The position numbers were made by a program, and so were the translations under genes. Of a stretch of DNA of 48,482 bases, positions 26,133 to 33,683 are shown piece by piece. Where the stretch lies: assembly GCF_000980885.2 (NCBI RefSeq), contig NZ_LBDA02000042.1, forward strand, positions 1 to 48,482, in the 5' to 3' direction. The stretch is from Streptomyces malaysiense. GTDB taxonomy: Bacteria > Actinomycetota > Actinomycetes > Streptomycetales > Streptomycetaceae. The notes beneath the pieces are model-generated. The model saw only the letters and a program-made list of their open reading frames with translations. It made no database searches and was not told the origin of the DNA. Each line of letters begins with the position of its first letter. Within the stretch, counting starts at the first letter, position 1.

Positions 26133-27425
26133 TCATCCCTCCAGCAGGCGCTGACCGACGTACTCGCCCGGCGCGGCCCCGCCCGGCACGGCGAAGACGG
26201 CGCTGGACTCGTGCCGGATGAAACGGGTCAGGTGGTCGGCGCCGTCGAGTTTGGTCTGCACCTTGATGAACGCCTCCGGGTCGGCTTGCCAGGTGATGAA
26301 CAGCAGCCCCGCGTCCGGGGTGCCGTCGGCGCGGTAGCCGTCGTGGTAGGAGAAGCCGCGGCGCAGCATGGCCGCTCCGTCGTTCGACTCGGGTGCGGCG
26401 ACGCGGATGTGGGCGTCCGCCGGGATGGCCAGGGAACCGCCGCGGGTGAACCTGTTCAGCTCCATCGGGGTCGTCTCGGACGCTCCCGCGGGCGCGGACA
26501 GGGGCGCTCCGGTGTCCTTGCGGCGCCCGATGACCTCTTCCTGCTGGGTGCGGGTGAGGTCGGCCCAGGGGCCGAGCAGCATGCGGATACGGCGTACGAC
26601 GGCGTAGGAGCCGCCGTTCATCCATGCCTGGTCGGCGGGGCCGCCGCGCCGGGTGAAGATCGTGCGGGCGAAGTCCTTGCCGGTCGGCTCGGGGTTGCCG
26701 GTGCCGTCGATCTGGCCCATCAGGTTGCGGACGGTCTTGGGGCGGGCGGTGGCGCCGGGGGCCCGGTTGAAGCCGCTCATCTGCCAGCGGACCTCCGCCG
26801 TCCCCGCCGCCGCCTTCTGCAGCACGTGCAGGGCGTGGAAGCCGACGAGCGGGTCGTCGGCGCCGACCTGGATCCACAGGTCGCCGTCACTGCGCTTCGG
26901 GTCGATCGCGTCGGAGGGGAAGCGGGGGACCGGCACGAGCGCGGCCGGAGCGCGGTGGGCGAGGCCCGTTCTGCTGAAGAAGGTGCGGCCGAAGCCGAAG
27001 GTCACGGTCAGCGAGCAGGGCCCGGCGTCGAGGGCGATCTGGTCGTCGCCGGCGGGCGCGCGGCCCTGGGTCATCGCCTCGGCCGCGGCCGACCAGCGGC
27101 GCAGTAGCGCGGCGGCCTCCTTGCGGCCGGTGCCGCTCGCCAGGTCGAAGGCGGCGAGGTGGCCGATGGCCTGGGCCCGCAGCGGGGTGATGATGCCGGC
27201 CTGGTGCGCCCCGTGGAACGGAACGGCCGTGGCGCCGACCGAGGTGACGGGGGTGGGGTGGCCGGTCGTCGCGTGGGTCGCGGCACCGCCCGCCACCGCG
27301 CCGGCCATGAGGCCGGCGGCCCCGGCGGTGCCCGCGGTGCCCAGCAGCCGCCGGCGGGAGATGCCCGGTCCTGGCCCGGGGCGTCGGTCGTGGTCGTGGT
27401 GGTGCCGCGTGACGTCGTCTGACAT
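26133..27425 (-). CDS. dtpA: Tat-exported DyP-type heme peroxidase (DtpA-like)
   Basis: The 430-residue protein starts at ATG 27425. A Tat signal peptide is visible with SRRRLLG at 23-29 and an Ala/Gly-rich hydrophobic stretch up to about 50. The DyP family motif GQIDGTGNP carries the catalytic Asp, and the C-terminal region contains HIRVAAPESN (probable proximal heme His) and LRRGFSYHDG (distal Arg). In Streptomyces lividans, DtpA works with a Sco protein and the extracytoplasmic chaperone ECuC in copper traffic linked to morphological development; the gene order here is the same. Confidence 0.93.
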   Translation of the reverse strand: MSDDVTRHHHDHDRRPGPGPGISRRRLLGTAGTAGAAGLMAGAVAGGAATHATTGHPTPVTSVGATAVPFHGAHQAGIITPLRAQAIGHLAAFDLASGTGRKEAAALLRRWSAAAEAMTQGRAPAGDDQIALDAGPCSLTVTFGFGRTFFSRTGLAHRAPAALVPVPRFPSDAIDPKRSDGDLWIQVGADDPLVGFHALHVLQKAAAGTAEVRWQMSGFNRAPGATARPKTVRNLMGQIDGTGNPEPTGKDFARTIFTRRGGPADQAWMNGGSYAVVRRIRMLLGPWADLTRTQQEEVIGRRKDTGAPLSAPAGASETTPMELNRFTRGGSLAIPADAHIRVAAPESNDGAAMLRRGFSYHDGYRADGTPDAGLLFITWQADPEAFIKVQTKLDGADHLTRFIRHESSAVFAVPGGAAPGEYVGQRLLEG

Positions 27426-27474
27426 GTCAAAGCCTTTGCAGCGGGGTGGCGCCTGTGGGGTTTCGGAAGCGGTG

Positions 27475-27536
27475 CCGGCGAGGGCCCGGCCGAGCGGCCT
27501 CGGGTGCGCGGCTGTCTCGGGGCGGGCCCTCGCCGG
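27475..27536 (-). terminator. Hairpin between copper chaperone and DyP genes
   Basis: Perfect 14-nt arms CCGGCGAGGGCCCG (27475-27488) and complement (27523-27536) enclose 34 nt with further internal pairing. It lies just after the chaperone stop codon and may attenuate transcription into the peroxidase gene. Confidence 0.6.
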
Positions 27537-27539
27537 GGG

Positions 27540-28088
27540 TCAGTTCGCCGGCTGGTACGTCGTCGGCTTGACCGGAACCCGGAGGGTGATCGAGTCGGAC
27601 TCGGCGAACCGCAGGTGCAGAGTGACCGTCTCGCCGGCCGTCGGCCTCTTCTTCAGACCCATGAACATCAGGTGGTTGCCGCCCGTGCGCAGGGTCAGCG
27701 AGCCCCCCGCGGGGACGGTGAACGCCTTCACCGGCACCATCTGGTTCTTGTCCGTGGTGCGGTGCATCGTCACCATGGAGGCGATGTCGCTGGTCACACC
27801 GGTCAGCTTGTCGGGCTGCCGGCCCGAGTTGGTGATCGTGAAGTAGCCCGCGGCCATGTCGTCGGTCACCGGCTGCCGGACATAGGCGCCGGTCACCTTC
27901 AGCACCGGCTCGTCGTACGTCGCGGACCCGGCCGACGCGGACGACGAAGGGGAGGCGGGCGCGGCGTGCGATGCCGCCGAGGACGAGGCGGAGCAGCCGG
28001 TCAGCGCGGCGCAGCCGAGCAGCAGGGCGGCGCTCGCGCGGACCCGGAGGCGGTGGTGCGGGCGGGTAAGGGTGGTCGGGCGCGTCAC
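27540..28088 (-). CDS. ecuC: PCuAC-type extracytoplasmic copper chaperone (ECuC-like lipoprotein)
   Basis: The 182-residue protein starts at GTG 28088, overlapping the Sco stop codon as GTGA, with SD GGGAG upstream. The signal peptide ends in lipobox LTGC, followed by a Ser/Ala linker and a PCuAC domain (about 65-175) with the His/Met copper ligands in VTMHRTTDKNQM and NHLMFMG. It acts outside the membrane, passing Cu(I) to Sco and oxidase. Position in the operon supports this strongly. Confidence 0.9.
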   Translation of the reverse strand: MTRPTTLTRPHHRLRVRASAALLLGCAALTGCSASSSAASHAAPASPSSSASAGSATYDEPVLKVTGAYVRQPVTDDMAAGYFTITNSGRQPDKLTGVTSDIASMVTMHRTTDKNQMVPVKAFTVPAGGSLTLRTGGNHLMFMGLKKRPTAGETVTLHLRFAESDSITLRVPVKPTTYQPAN

Positions 28089-28750
28089 GGTGTCTCCCCA
28101 TTGACGATCTTGGGCAGGTCGGCGGTGTACCGCTGTTCCGACGTGCCGGAGGTGTAGAGCAGGTGGGCCTTGTCGTCCTTGGGCGAGAAGACGATCACTT
28201 CGGCGCCGTGGCTGACGGTCTCGGTGCCGTCCTTGTGCTTGACCGGCGGGGACACCCCGACGCCTAGACTGCGGGCCGCGCGCTGCACCGCGGTGAAGTC
28301 GCCGGTCAGACCGACGAAGTGCGGATCCACCGCGCCGAGCCACTGCTTGATCCGCTCGGGGGTGTCGCGGTCGGGATCGGTGCTGACGAAGACCACCCGC
28401 AGCTTCTGCCGTTCGGCGGCCGGGAGTTTGCGCGCGGCCAGGGCGATGTCGGCCATCGTGGTCGGGCAGACGTCCGGACAGTGGGTGTAGCCGAAGTACA
28501 GCAGGGTCGGGTGGCCCGCGGTCTGCTCGACCAGGTCGTAGCGGTGCCCGTCCTGGTCGGTGAGGGCCAGTTCGGGTTTGGCGTCCGGCGGGTCCAGCGG
28601 GATGACGCCGGGCTCGGCCGAGGCGGTGGGACCGGAGACGACGGCGACCGGGCCGTCGCCGGACGAGCCGCCGCAGGCGGTCAGGCCGAACCCGCTCGCG
28701 GCCGCGAGGGCCACCGCCACGCCGGCCCGGCGCGCGGATGTGATCTGCAT
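28085..28750 (-). CDS. sco: Sco1/SenC-family copper metallochaperone lipoprotein
   Basis: The 221-residue protein starts at ATG 28750 with SD AGGAG 8 nt upstream; an open frame continuing to 28963 is not supported. The signal peptide ends in lipobox LTAC (Cys26). The thioredoxin-like domain has copper ligands CPDVC (C91, C95) and His181 in SHGAEVIVF. Sco proteins insert or reduce copper at the CuA site of cytochrome oxidase and, in Streptomyces, are needed for normal development under low copper. It is the first gene of the operon. Confidence 0.92.
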   Translation of the reverse strand: MQITSARRAGVAVALAAASGFGLTACGGSSGDGPVAVVSGPTASAEPGVIPLDPPDAKPELALTDQDGHRYDLVEQTAGHPTLLYFGYTHCPDVCPTTMADIALAARKLPAAERQKLRVVFVSTDPDRDTPERIKQWLGAVDPHFVGLTGDFTAVQRAARSLGVGVSPPVKHKDGTETVSHGAEVIVFSPKDDKAHLLYTSGTSEQRYTADLPKIVNGETP

Positions 28751-29062
28751 GGAGAAGCTCCTGCGTGAGGAAGAGGTGGGCGTGCGGCCCGCTCCGCGAG
28801 GGCGCGGCGCGCGGGCCGGGACAGGGGCGAGCACCGCCTCCTCCCCCGCGCACGGTTCCGCGCCGGACGACGCGAACGGTCCCTCCGGCGCGCGGGGACG
28901 GCGGCGGAGGCCCGGCCGTTCGGCGGGCACGACGCGGCACCGCCCATCGACCGGGCGGGGCACGAAGGGGAAGCGAGGGTGCGGAACCGGAAGTTCGCGC
29001 CCTTGGCACGGCGAGATGGCCGCCGGCCGTCCCGCGGGCCCGGACCGGGCGTGCGGAAGGTC
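28751..29062. other. Intergenic region upstream of sco operon
   Basis: This 312-bp GC-rich stretch shows no gene with an SD or known domain on either strand. It should contain the sco promoter; no metal-regulator operator was recognised. Confidence 0.4.
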
Positions 29063-29923
29063 TCAGGCCATCGGGGCGAGTGCGGGCGGGCCGCGGCGGG
29101 CGGCGCAGGTGCGCAGCATGGCGGACCGGAACCGCCGGGTGCCGCCTTCCTCGGTTCCGCGGTGCGCGGTGAGCAGGGCCAGGACCCGTTCCAGCAGTCC
29201 GGTCACCAGCGGCCGGCGCCGGACGGCGGCCAGCAGGTCGCTCAACCACCAGAGCAGGGTGAGACGTTTCACGTGGCGAGCCGCCACCGCGGGCAGCCGG
29301 ACGGCTCGCCACAGGGCGACCTCGCAGCGGCGCAGCACCCAGCCGGTGAGCACGGCCGCGGCCACGTGCGCCGCCAGCATCGGCGGCGTGCACATCGAGC
29401 CCAGCATCGCGGTGAGACCGCCATGACCGGCCATCCCCGTCATCCCCGGCATGCCCGTCATTCCGGTCATGCCGGCCGGTCCGTGCGGCGCGGACAGGGC
29501 ACCGGAGGGATCGATCCGGGCCAGCCGCAGGATGCGAGCCGCGGCGAGCGGGGTCAGGTGAGCCGCCTGCGGGTTGCACAGCAGTCGTTCGGCCATGGCC
29601 ACCACAGAGGCGGAGCGGTCGACGGAGGGGGCCGTCCTCGCGGGGTTCTGTCCGAGACAGAACAGCAGGTGCAGCCCGATCTCACCCGCCAACAGGGTCA
29701 GCGCGATACCCGGCAGCGATCGCTCCCGTCCGGCCAGCAGCCCCGCCACACCGGCGATCCCGGCCCAGCCTGCCGCCAGGGACCACAGGGAGATCGTCGA
29801 CCCCGAGGCCACCACGTGCCCGCTCGCGGACAGCGCCACGCACACCGCTGAGAACACCGCGGCCCTCAGCAGTCTCAGATCGGCGGCAGCCCGTATCGGG
29901 ACGTTCATGGCGGCTGCCATCAT
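29063..29923 (-). CDS. Multi-helix membrane protein with Met/His-rich segment
   Basis: The 286-residue protein is given from ATG 29923; ATG 29920 or 29908 are alternatives, since no SD is strong. About four to five hydrophobic segments are visible (LLRAAVFSAVCVALSASGHVV, LWSLAAGWAGIAGVAGLLAG and ALTLLAGEIGLHLLFCLG early, and AAHVAAAVLTGWVL late). Between them a soluble loop contains a run of GM dipeptides (GMTGMTGMPGMTGMAGHGG). Such Met motifs commonly bind Cu(I) or silver. It lies directly upstream of the sco operon on the same strand, so a copper role is inferred. No family name is certain. Confidence 0.7.
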   Translation of the reverse strand: MMAAAMNVPIRAAADLRLLRAAVFSAVCVALSASGHVVASGSTISLWSLAAGWAGIAGVAGLLAGRERSLPGIALTLLAGEIGLHLLFCLGQNPARTAPSVDRSASVVAMAERLLCNPQAAHLTPLAAARILRLARIDPSGALSAPHGPAGMTGMTGMPGMTGMAGHGGLTAMLGSMCTPPMLAAHVAAAVLTGWVLRRCEVALWRAVRLPAVAARHVKRLTLLWWLSDLLAAVRRRPLVTGLLERVLALLTAHRGTEEGGTRRFRSAMLRTCAARRGPPALAPMA

Positions 29924-30132
29924 TCCAGTCGCCCGCGGACGGCCGGGCACCGGGGGCTTCGTGGTGCGGCGAGGCCGGCGGAACGCGCGGGCGCCGGGCT
30001 CACGGCCCGGGGCGCGTCCCGCGGCTGCGGTCGCCGGTCCGGCGGATTGCGGTGATCCTGTCAGGGGGAGCGTAGCTGGCTTCGCACGGCCGCCGTATGT
30101 CCTCGGTCGTGCCGCACAGGAAGGCGACGCCC

Positions 30133-30555
30133 ATGACGGTGGCATCCGACAAGACGAGGCACGGGCAACCCGGTGGCGGGCACACGGTCGACAGCGCTTC
30201 GATGGCAGCCGGGATCATGCTGATGCTCAGCGGGCCGCTCAGCATCCTCATGGGCGCGGCGGGCATCGCGAACGACAGGCTGTTCGTCACGTCGACCGGG
30301 TACGCCTACAACTTCGGCCTGACGTCCTGGGGCATCATCCACCTCATCATCGGCATCGTGCTCGTCGTCGCGGGCTTCGGCCTGCTCGCGGGCATGAGCT
30401 GGGGCCGCGGGCTGGCCATGGTGGCGGCGGGCGTCAGCCTGATCACCCAGTTCATGTTCGTGCCGTACTACCCGGGCTGGGCGATCCCCGTCATGGCCCT
30501 GGACCTGCTGATCCTGTTCGCCCTGACCAGGTCGCAGATGGAGCGAGCCCGGTAG
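30133..30555 (+). CDS. DUF7144-like small membrane protein
   Basis: The 140-residue protein starts at ATG 30133, chosen because AGGAAGG lies 7 nt upstream; an in-frame ATG at 30097 lacks an SD. Four hydrophobic segments are visible after a polar N-terminus (MAAGIMLMLSGPLSILMGAAG, LTSWGIIHLIIGIVLVV, ...GLAMVAAGVSLITQFMFV, IPVMALDLLILFAL). Proteins of this type are common in actinomycetes and of unknown function. It converges on the DUF5324 gene. Confidence 0.85.
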   Translation: MTVASDKTRHGQPGGGHTVDSASMAAGIMLMLSGPLSILMGAAGIANDRLFVTSTGYAYNFGLTSWGIIHLIIGIVLVVAGFGLLAGMSWGRGLAMVAAGVSLITQFMFVPYYPGWAIPVMALDLLILFALTRSQMERAR

Positions 30556-30594
30556 GGCAGGGGCCGGACGCAGGAGCCGGGACGAGGACCGGAT

Positions 30595-30608
30595 GTTTCA
30601 CGTGAAAC
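30595..30608. other. parS: parS site (ParB-binding palindrome)
   Basis: GTTTCACGTGAAAC is a perfect 14-bp palindrome identical to the Streptomyces parS consensus. ParB loads at such sites, which cluster around oriC, to segregate chromosomes during sporulation. It lies between two convergent genes, overlapping the foot of a terminator hairpin by 4 nt. It is the only exact copy seen in the window. Confidence 0.93.
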
Positions 30609-30637
30609 GGGCTCCTTCCGTCGGAAGGAGCCCGTTT
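30605..30637. terminator. Bidirectional terminator overlapping parS
   Basis: A 15-bp perfect stem AAACGGGCTCCTTCC (30605-30619) with its complement (30623-30637) and a GTC loop lies between convergent genes; its first 4 nt are the last 4 nt of parS. A TTT run follows on the plus strand. Confidence 0.88.
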
Positions 30638-30649
30638 CCGGGTGAATGA

Positions 30650-31294
30650 TCAGGGGTGTTCCTCGCCGCTGCCGTCCACCGAGCCGAGACCACCCGGCTC
30701 GGGGACCTCCGTCGCGGCGGGCGGCTCGACCAGCCACTCGGGGTTGGCCTGGCGCTCCCACCACTTCCAGGCCGCGAAGGCGCCGCCCGCCACCAGGGCC
30801 GCCAGCGCCACCATCTTCGCGGTACGGCCGGCCCGGCACCTGCGGGCGTTGCGCCGGGCCATCTTCTGGATGTCCCGCGCGGAGACCTGGCCGCGCAGTG
30901 CGACCAGCGCGGCGGCGCCCCGGGCCGCGGCCTCGTCCGCCACCGGTGCGGCGACGGCCACCGCATGCTCGATCCGGGGGCGGGAGTACTCGGCGGCCTG
31001 CCGGGCGGCCTTGCGGGTACGGCAGGCCGCCTCCTGCGCGGCGTGGTCCACCTTCGGTGGGACATAGGTGCGCCGGGCCTGTTCCAGGCGCGGGGCCAGC
31101 TGGGCGTTGTACTGCTCGCGGGCCTGCTCCGCGGCCTGCGACACCACGGGCGCGAGCCGTACGCGTGCCTCCTGCGCGTAGAACGCGGCACGCTCCTTGG
31201 CCGTGTCGGCGTAGGGCGCCACCACTTCCGCGGCGTGCAGCACGCTGTCCTTCGCCGATCCGGTCGCGGCGCGCACGCTGTCAATGCGGGTCAC
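30650..31294 (-). CDS. DUF5324 family protein
   Basis: The 214-residue protein starts at GTG 31294, with an AGGAGGAGG SD upstream. It is Ala/Arg-rich and largely helical (apolipoprotein-like, AAEVVAPYADTAKERAAFYAQEAR), with one short hydrophobic segment near the C-terminus (AKMVALAALVAGGAFAAWKWW, about 165-185) and an acidic tail. It probably sits at the membrane as a peripheral or single-pass protein. It is divergent from the cyclophilin gene. The function is unknown. Confidence 0.85.
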   Translation of the reverse strand: MTRIDSVRAATGSAKDSVLHAAEVVAPYADTAKERAAFYAQEARVRLAPVVSQAAEQAREQYNAQLAPRLEQARRTYVPPKVDHAAQEAACRTRKAARQAAEYSRPRIEHAVAVAAPVADEAAARGAAALVALRGQVSARDIQKMARRNARRCRAGRTAKMVALAALVAGGAFAAWKWWERQANPEWLVEPPAATEVPEPGGLGSVDGSGEEHP

Positions 31295-31495
31295 GGTTTC
31301 CTCCTCCTCGGTGGCGTACGGAATTCGACTTTCCACCCTTTTACGGATCATGCCTGCCAACGGTCCTCGCGGCATGCGCGGACGGGCATATGGGTGCCGC
31401 GCGCTCCTTCGGTTGGCCGACTGGCACCGCGCGCGCCCATGCATGCGAGGATCGGAGGTCACAGGAAGACGACAGAAGACGACGGAAGGCAGATC

Positions 31496-32026
31496 GTGGC
31501 CGAGCAGCTTTACGCCACCCTGAAGACCAACCACGGCGACATCGAGGTCCGGCTGTTCCCGAACCAGGCGCCGAAGACGGTCAAGAACTTTGTCGAGCTG
31601 GCCAAGGGCGAGCGCGAGTGGACCCACCCGGCATCGGGCAAGACGAGCACCGACCCGCTGTACGACGGCACGATCTTCCACCGTGTCATCAGCGGCTTCA
31701 TGATCCAGGGCGGTGACCCGCTGGGCTCCGGCATCGGTGGTCCGGGCTACAAGTTCGAGGACGAGTTCCACCCCGACCTCTCCTTCAACAAGCCCTACCT
31801 GCTGGCCATGGCCAACGCCGGTCCGGGCACCAACGGCTCGCAGTTCTTCATCACCGTCGCGCCGACCACCTGGCTGACCGGCAAGCACACCATCTTCGGT
31901 GAGGTCGCCGACCCCGCCGGCCAGAAGGTCGTGGACGAGATCGCGGCCGTGAAGACCGGTCGCAACGACCGTCCGGCCCAGGACGTCGTGATCGAGTCGG
32001 TCGTCGTCGAGACCCGCGAGAGCTGA
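31496..32026 (+). CDS. Cyclophilin-type peptidyl-prolyl cis-trans isomerase
   Basis: The 176-residue protein starts at GTG 31496 with SD GGAAGG 6 nt upstream; an open frame from 30656 is spurious. It is a single cyclophilin domain without a signal peptide, with active-site motif FHRVISGFMIQGGDP and the conserved MANAGPGTNGSQFFI and GKHTIFGEV segments. It is cytoplasmic and catalyses proline isomerisation during folding. Confidence 0.95.
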   Translation: MAEQLYATLKTNHGDIEVRLFPNQAPKTVKNFVELAKGEREWTHPASGKTSTDPLYDGTIFHRVISGFMIQGGDPLGSGIGGPGYKFEDEFHPDLSFNKPYLLAMANAGPGTNGSQFFITVAPTTWLTGKHTIFGEVADPAGQKVVDEIAAVKTGRNDRPAQDVVIESVVVETRES

Positions 32027-32050
32027 CGCAACGCCCCACGGGGAACCAAA

Positions 32051-32082
32051 CGCCCCGCCCGTCCGTAAGGATGGGCGGGGCG
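32051..32082 (+). terminator. Hairpin after cyclophilin gene
   Basis: Stem CGCCCCGCCCGTCC with GGATGGGCGGGGCG (one G-U pair) and loop GTAA sits between the cyclophilin stop and the rhomboid start. Confidence 0.75.
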
Positions 32083-32121
32083 GGGTATCTGCCGGGGGAG
32101 TGCCGGAGGAGCGAGGGGATC

Positions 32122-33042
32122 ATGGACCACGTCGCAAGCAGCGAGCCGGGCGCCCGGAGCGTGCCCGTGTGCTATCGGCACCCGGACCGTGAGACCGGGG
32201 TGCGCTGCACCCGCTGTGAGCGCCCCATCTGCCCCGAGTGCATGGTCAGCGCCTCCGTCGGTTTCCAGTGCCCCGAGTGCGTCCGCGGCAGCGGTCCCGC
32301 GCACCCGCACACACCGGGCGGTGGCCGCGCCGGACGCGCCATGGCGGCGGCCCGCCCGCGCACCCTGGCCGGCGGCACCATGACGGCCGACCCCCGGCTG
32401 CTCACCAAGGTGCTGATCGGGATCAACATCGCCGTGTTCCTGGTGCAGCTGGCCGTCGGCGAGAGATTCACCCAGCGCTTCGAGCTGCTCGGGCAGGCGT
32501 ACACGCCCCTGCTCCCGGGTGTGCAGGGCATTGCCCAGGGGCAGTACTACCGTCTGCTGACCGCGATGTTCCTGCATGGCGGGTTCACGCATCTGCTGTT
32601 CAACATGCTCAGCCTGTGGTGGATCGGCGGCCCTCTGGAGGCGGCGCTCGGCCGGGCCCGCTATCTCACGCTGTACGCCGTCTCGGGCCTCGCGGGCAGC
32701 GCGCTCACCTATCTGCTCGCCGCCCCGAACGCCCCCTCGCTCGGTGCCTCCGGAGCGATCTTCGGGCTCTTCGGCGCCACCGGTGTGCTGATGCGGCGGC
32801 TCAACTACGACATGCGGCCGCTGTTCGCCCTGCTCGTGATCAACCTGATCATCACCTTCACCCCGCACTTCAACATCGCCTGGCAGGCGCATGTCGGCGG
32901 CCTGGTGGCGGGCGTCGTCACCGGCTACGCCATGGTGCACGCCCCGCGCCGCAACCGGGCGCTCGTCCAGTACGGCACCTGTGCGGTGGTGCTCGTGGTG
33001 GTGGCCGTTCTCACCCTGGTCAGGACGACCCAGCTCACCTGA
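32122..33042 (+). CDS. Rhomboid family intramembrane serine protease with zinc-ribbon N-terminus
   Basis: The 306-residue protein starts at ATG 32122 with a GGAGG-type SD. Residues about 12-50 have Cys/His pairs (CYRHPDRETGVRCTRCERPICPECM...CPEC), typical of the B-box-like zinc module fused to actinobacterial rhomboids. The membrane domain starts at about 95. The catalytic Ser is in GASGAIFGLFGA, the His is in WQAHVGGLVAG. It cuts membrane proteins within or near the bilayer; substrates are unknown. Confidence 0.93.
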   Translation: MDHVASSEPGARSVPVCYRHPDRETGVRCTRCERPICPECMVSASVGFQCPECVRGSGPAHPHTPGGGRAGRAMAAARPRTLAGGTMTADPRLLTKVLIGINIAVFLVQLAVGERFTQRFELLGQAYTPLLPGVQGIAQGQYYRLLTAMFLHGGFTHLLFNMLSLWWIGGPLEAALGRARYLTLYAVSGLAGSALTYLLAAPNAPSLGASGAIFGLFGATGVLMRRLNYDMRPLFALLVINLIITFTPHFNIAWQAHVGGLVAGVVTGYAMVHAPRRNRALVQYGTCAVVLVVVAVLTLVRTTQLT

Positions 33043-33052
33043 TACCGAACCG

Positions 33053-33061
33053 TTGTCCACA
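33053..33061 (+). promoter_or_regulatory. DnaA box (TTGTCCACA)
   Basis: An exact match to the preferred Streptomyces DnaA box TTGTCCACA, 10 bp after the rhomboid stop codon and about 140 bp from two further boxes. It may help titrate DnaA. Confidence 0.75.
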
Positions 33062-33201
33062 GCGGGTGGCGGATCTTGTGCACACGGTGCGGGCTCAGCT
33101 GCGCCTGCTACCACTCGGATGTATTTTCGCAGGTCATCCAGGGAGCGAACGAGTGTGTGTCAACCAGTACGCCAGTCGTACCGGCGTCAACCCTCGATGA
33201 G

Positions 33202-33210
33202 TTATCCACA
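33202..33210 (+). promoter_or_regulatory. DnaA box (TTATCCACA), left arm of inverted pair
   Basis: A TTATCCACA box within a 13-nt arm GAGTTATCCACAG whose exact complement occurs at 33253-33265, 41 nt away. The exact arm match beyond the 9-mers suggests a selected site. Confidence 0.75.
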
Positions 33211-33253
33211 GATCGTAGTCTTTTCCCCAGGGGCTTGTGGAAATCCTCGGGCC

Positions 33254-33262
33254 TGTGGATAA
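33254..33262 (-). promoter_or_regulatory. DnaA box (TTATCCACA), right arm of inverted pair
   Basis: TTATCCACA on the minus strand, right arm of the 13-nt inverted repeat. It lies 15 bp before the crgA stop codon, so the cluster is downstream of both convergent genes rather than at a promoter. Confidence 0.75.
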
Positions 33263-33277
33263 CTCAGCGGAGCCGGG

Positions 33278-33532
33278 CTACTTCCACTGCGTGGAGACAC
33301 CGAATCCGGCGGCGATGAAGCCGAAGCCGACCACGATGTTCCAGTTGTCCAGCGCGTCGATGGGCAGCGAGCCGTCGGTCACATAGAAGACGACGATCCA
33401 GGCCAGGCCGATGACGAACATGGCCAGCATGACAGGGGCGACCCAGCCGTGGCTGTTCAGCTTGATCGCCGCGGCCTGCTTCGCCGGCGGCGGCGTGAAG
33501 TCGGCCTTCTTGCGGATACGTGACTTCGGCAC
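33278..33532 (-). CDS. crgA: Cell division inhibitor/septation protein CrgA
   Basis: The 84-residue protein starts at GTG 33532 with SD AGGAGAGA upstream; an in-frame extension to 33610 was rejected. A basic N-terminus (PKSRIRKKADFTPPP) is followed by two membrane segments (APVMLAMFVIGLAWIVVFYV and WNIVVGFGFIAAGFGV). The length and pattern match CrgA, which coordinates Z-ring/septum formation with peptidoglycan synthesis during Streptomyces reproductive growth. Convergent with the rhomboid gene, divergent from the DUF881 gene. Confidence 0.96.
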   Translation of the reverse strand: MPKSRIRKKADFTPPPAKQAAAIKLNSHGWVAPVMLAMFVIGLAWIVVFYVTDGSLPIDALDNWNIVVGFGFIAAGFGVSTQWK

Positions 33533-33683
33533 GAGGGTCTCTCCTGTCGATGCGCTGCGTGGCCGCGCAGGTAACTGGTCGGGCTCGGGCAGCGTACAAG
33601 TGGCCAACATGACGACTCTGTGTGCTCCCCCGGGCGTCCGTTAGCGTAGTGCTTCCGTGGCGCCGAAGGAGAGCAAGGGTACG

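Noticed and set aside
29266..29279. GTTTCACGTGGCGA, resembling parS
   Set aside because: Only 10 of 14 bases match and the right half is not palindromic; it lies inside a coding region.
33236..33244. TGTGGAAAT as a fourth DnaA box
   Set aside because: It has two mismatches to TTATCCACA on the reverse strand; too weak to call.
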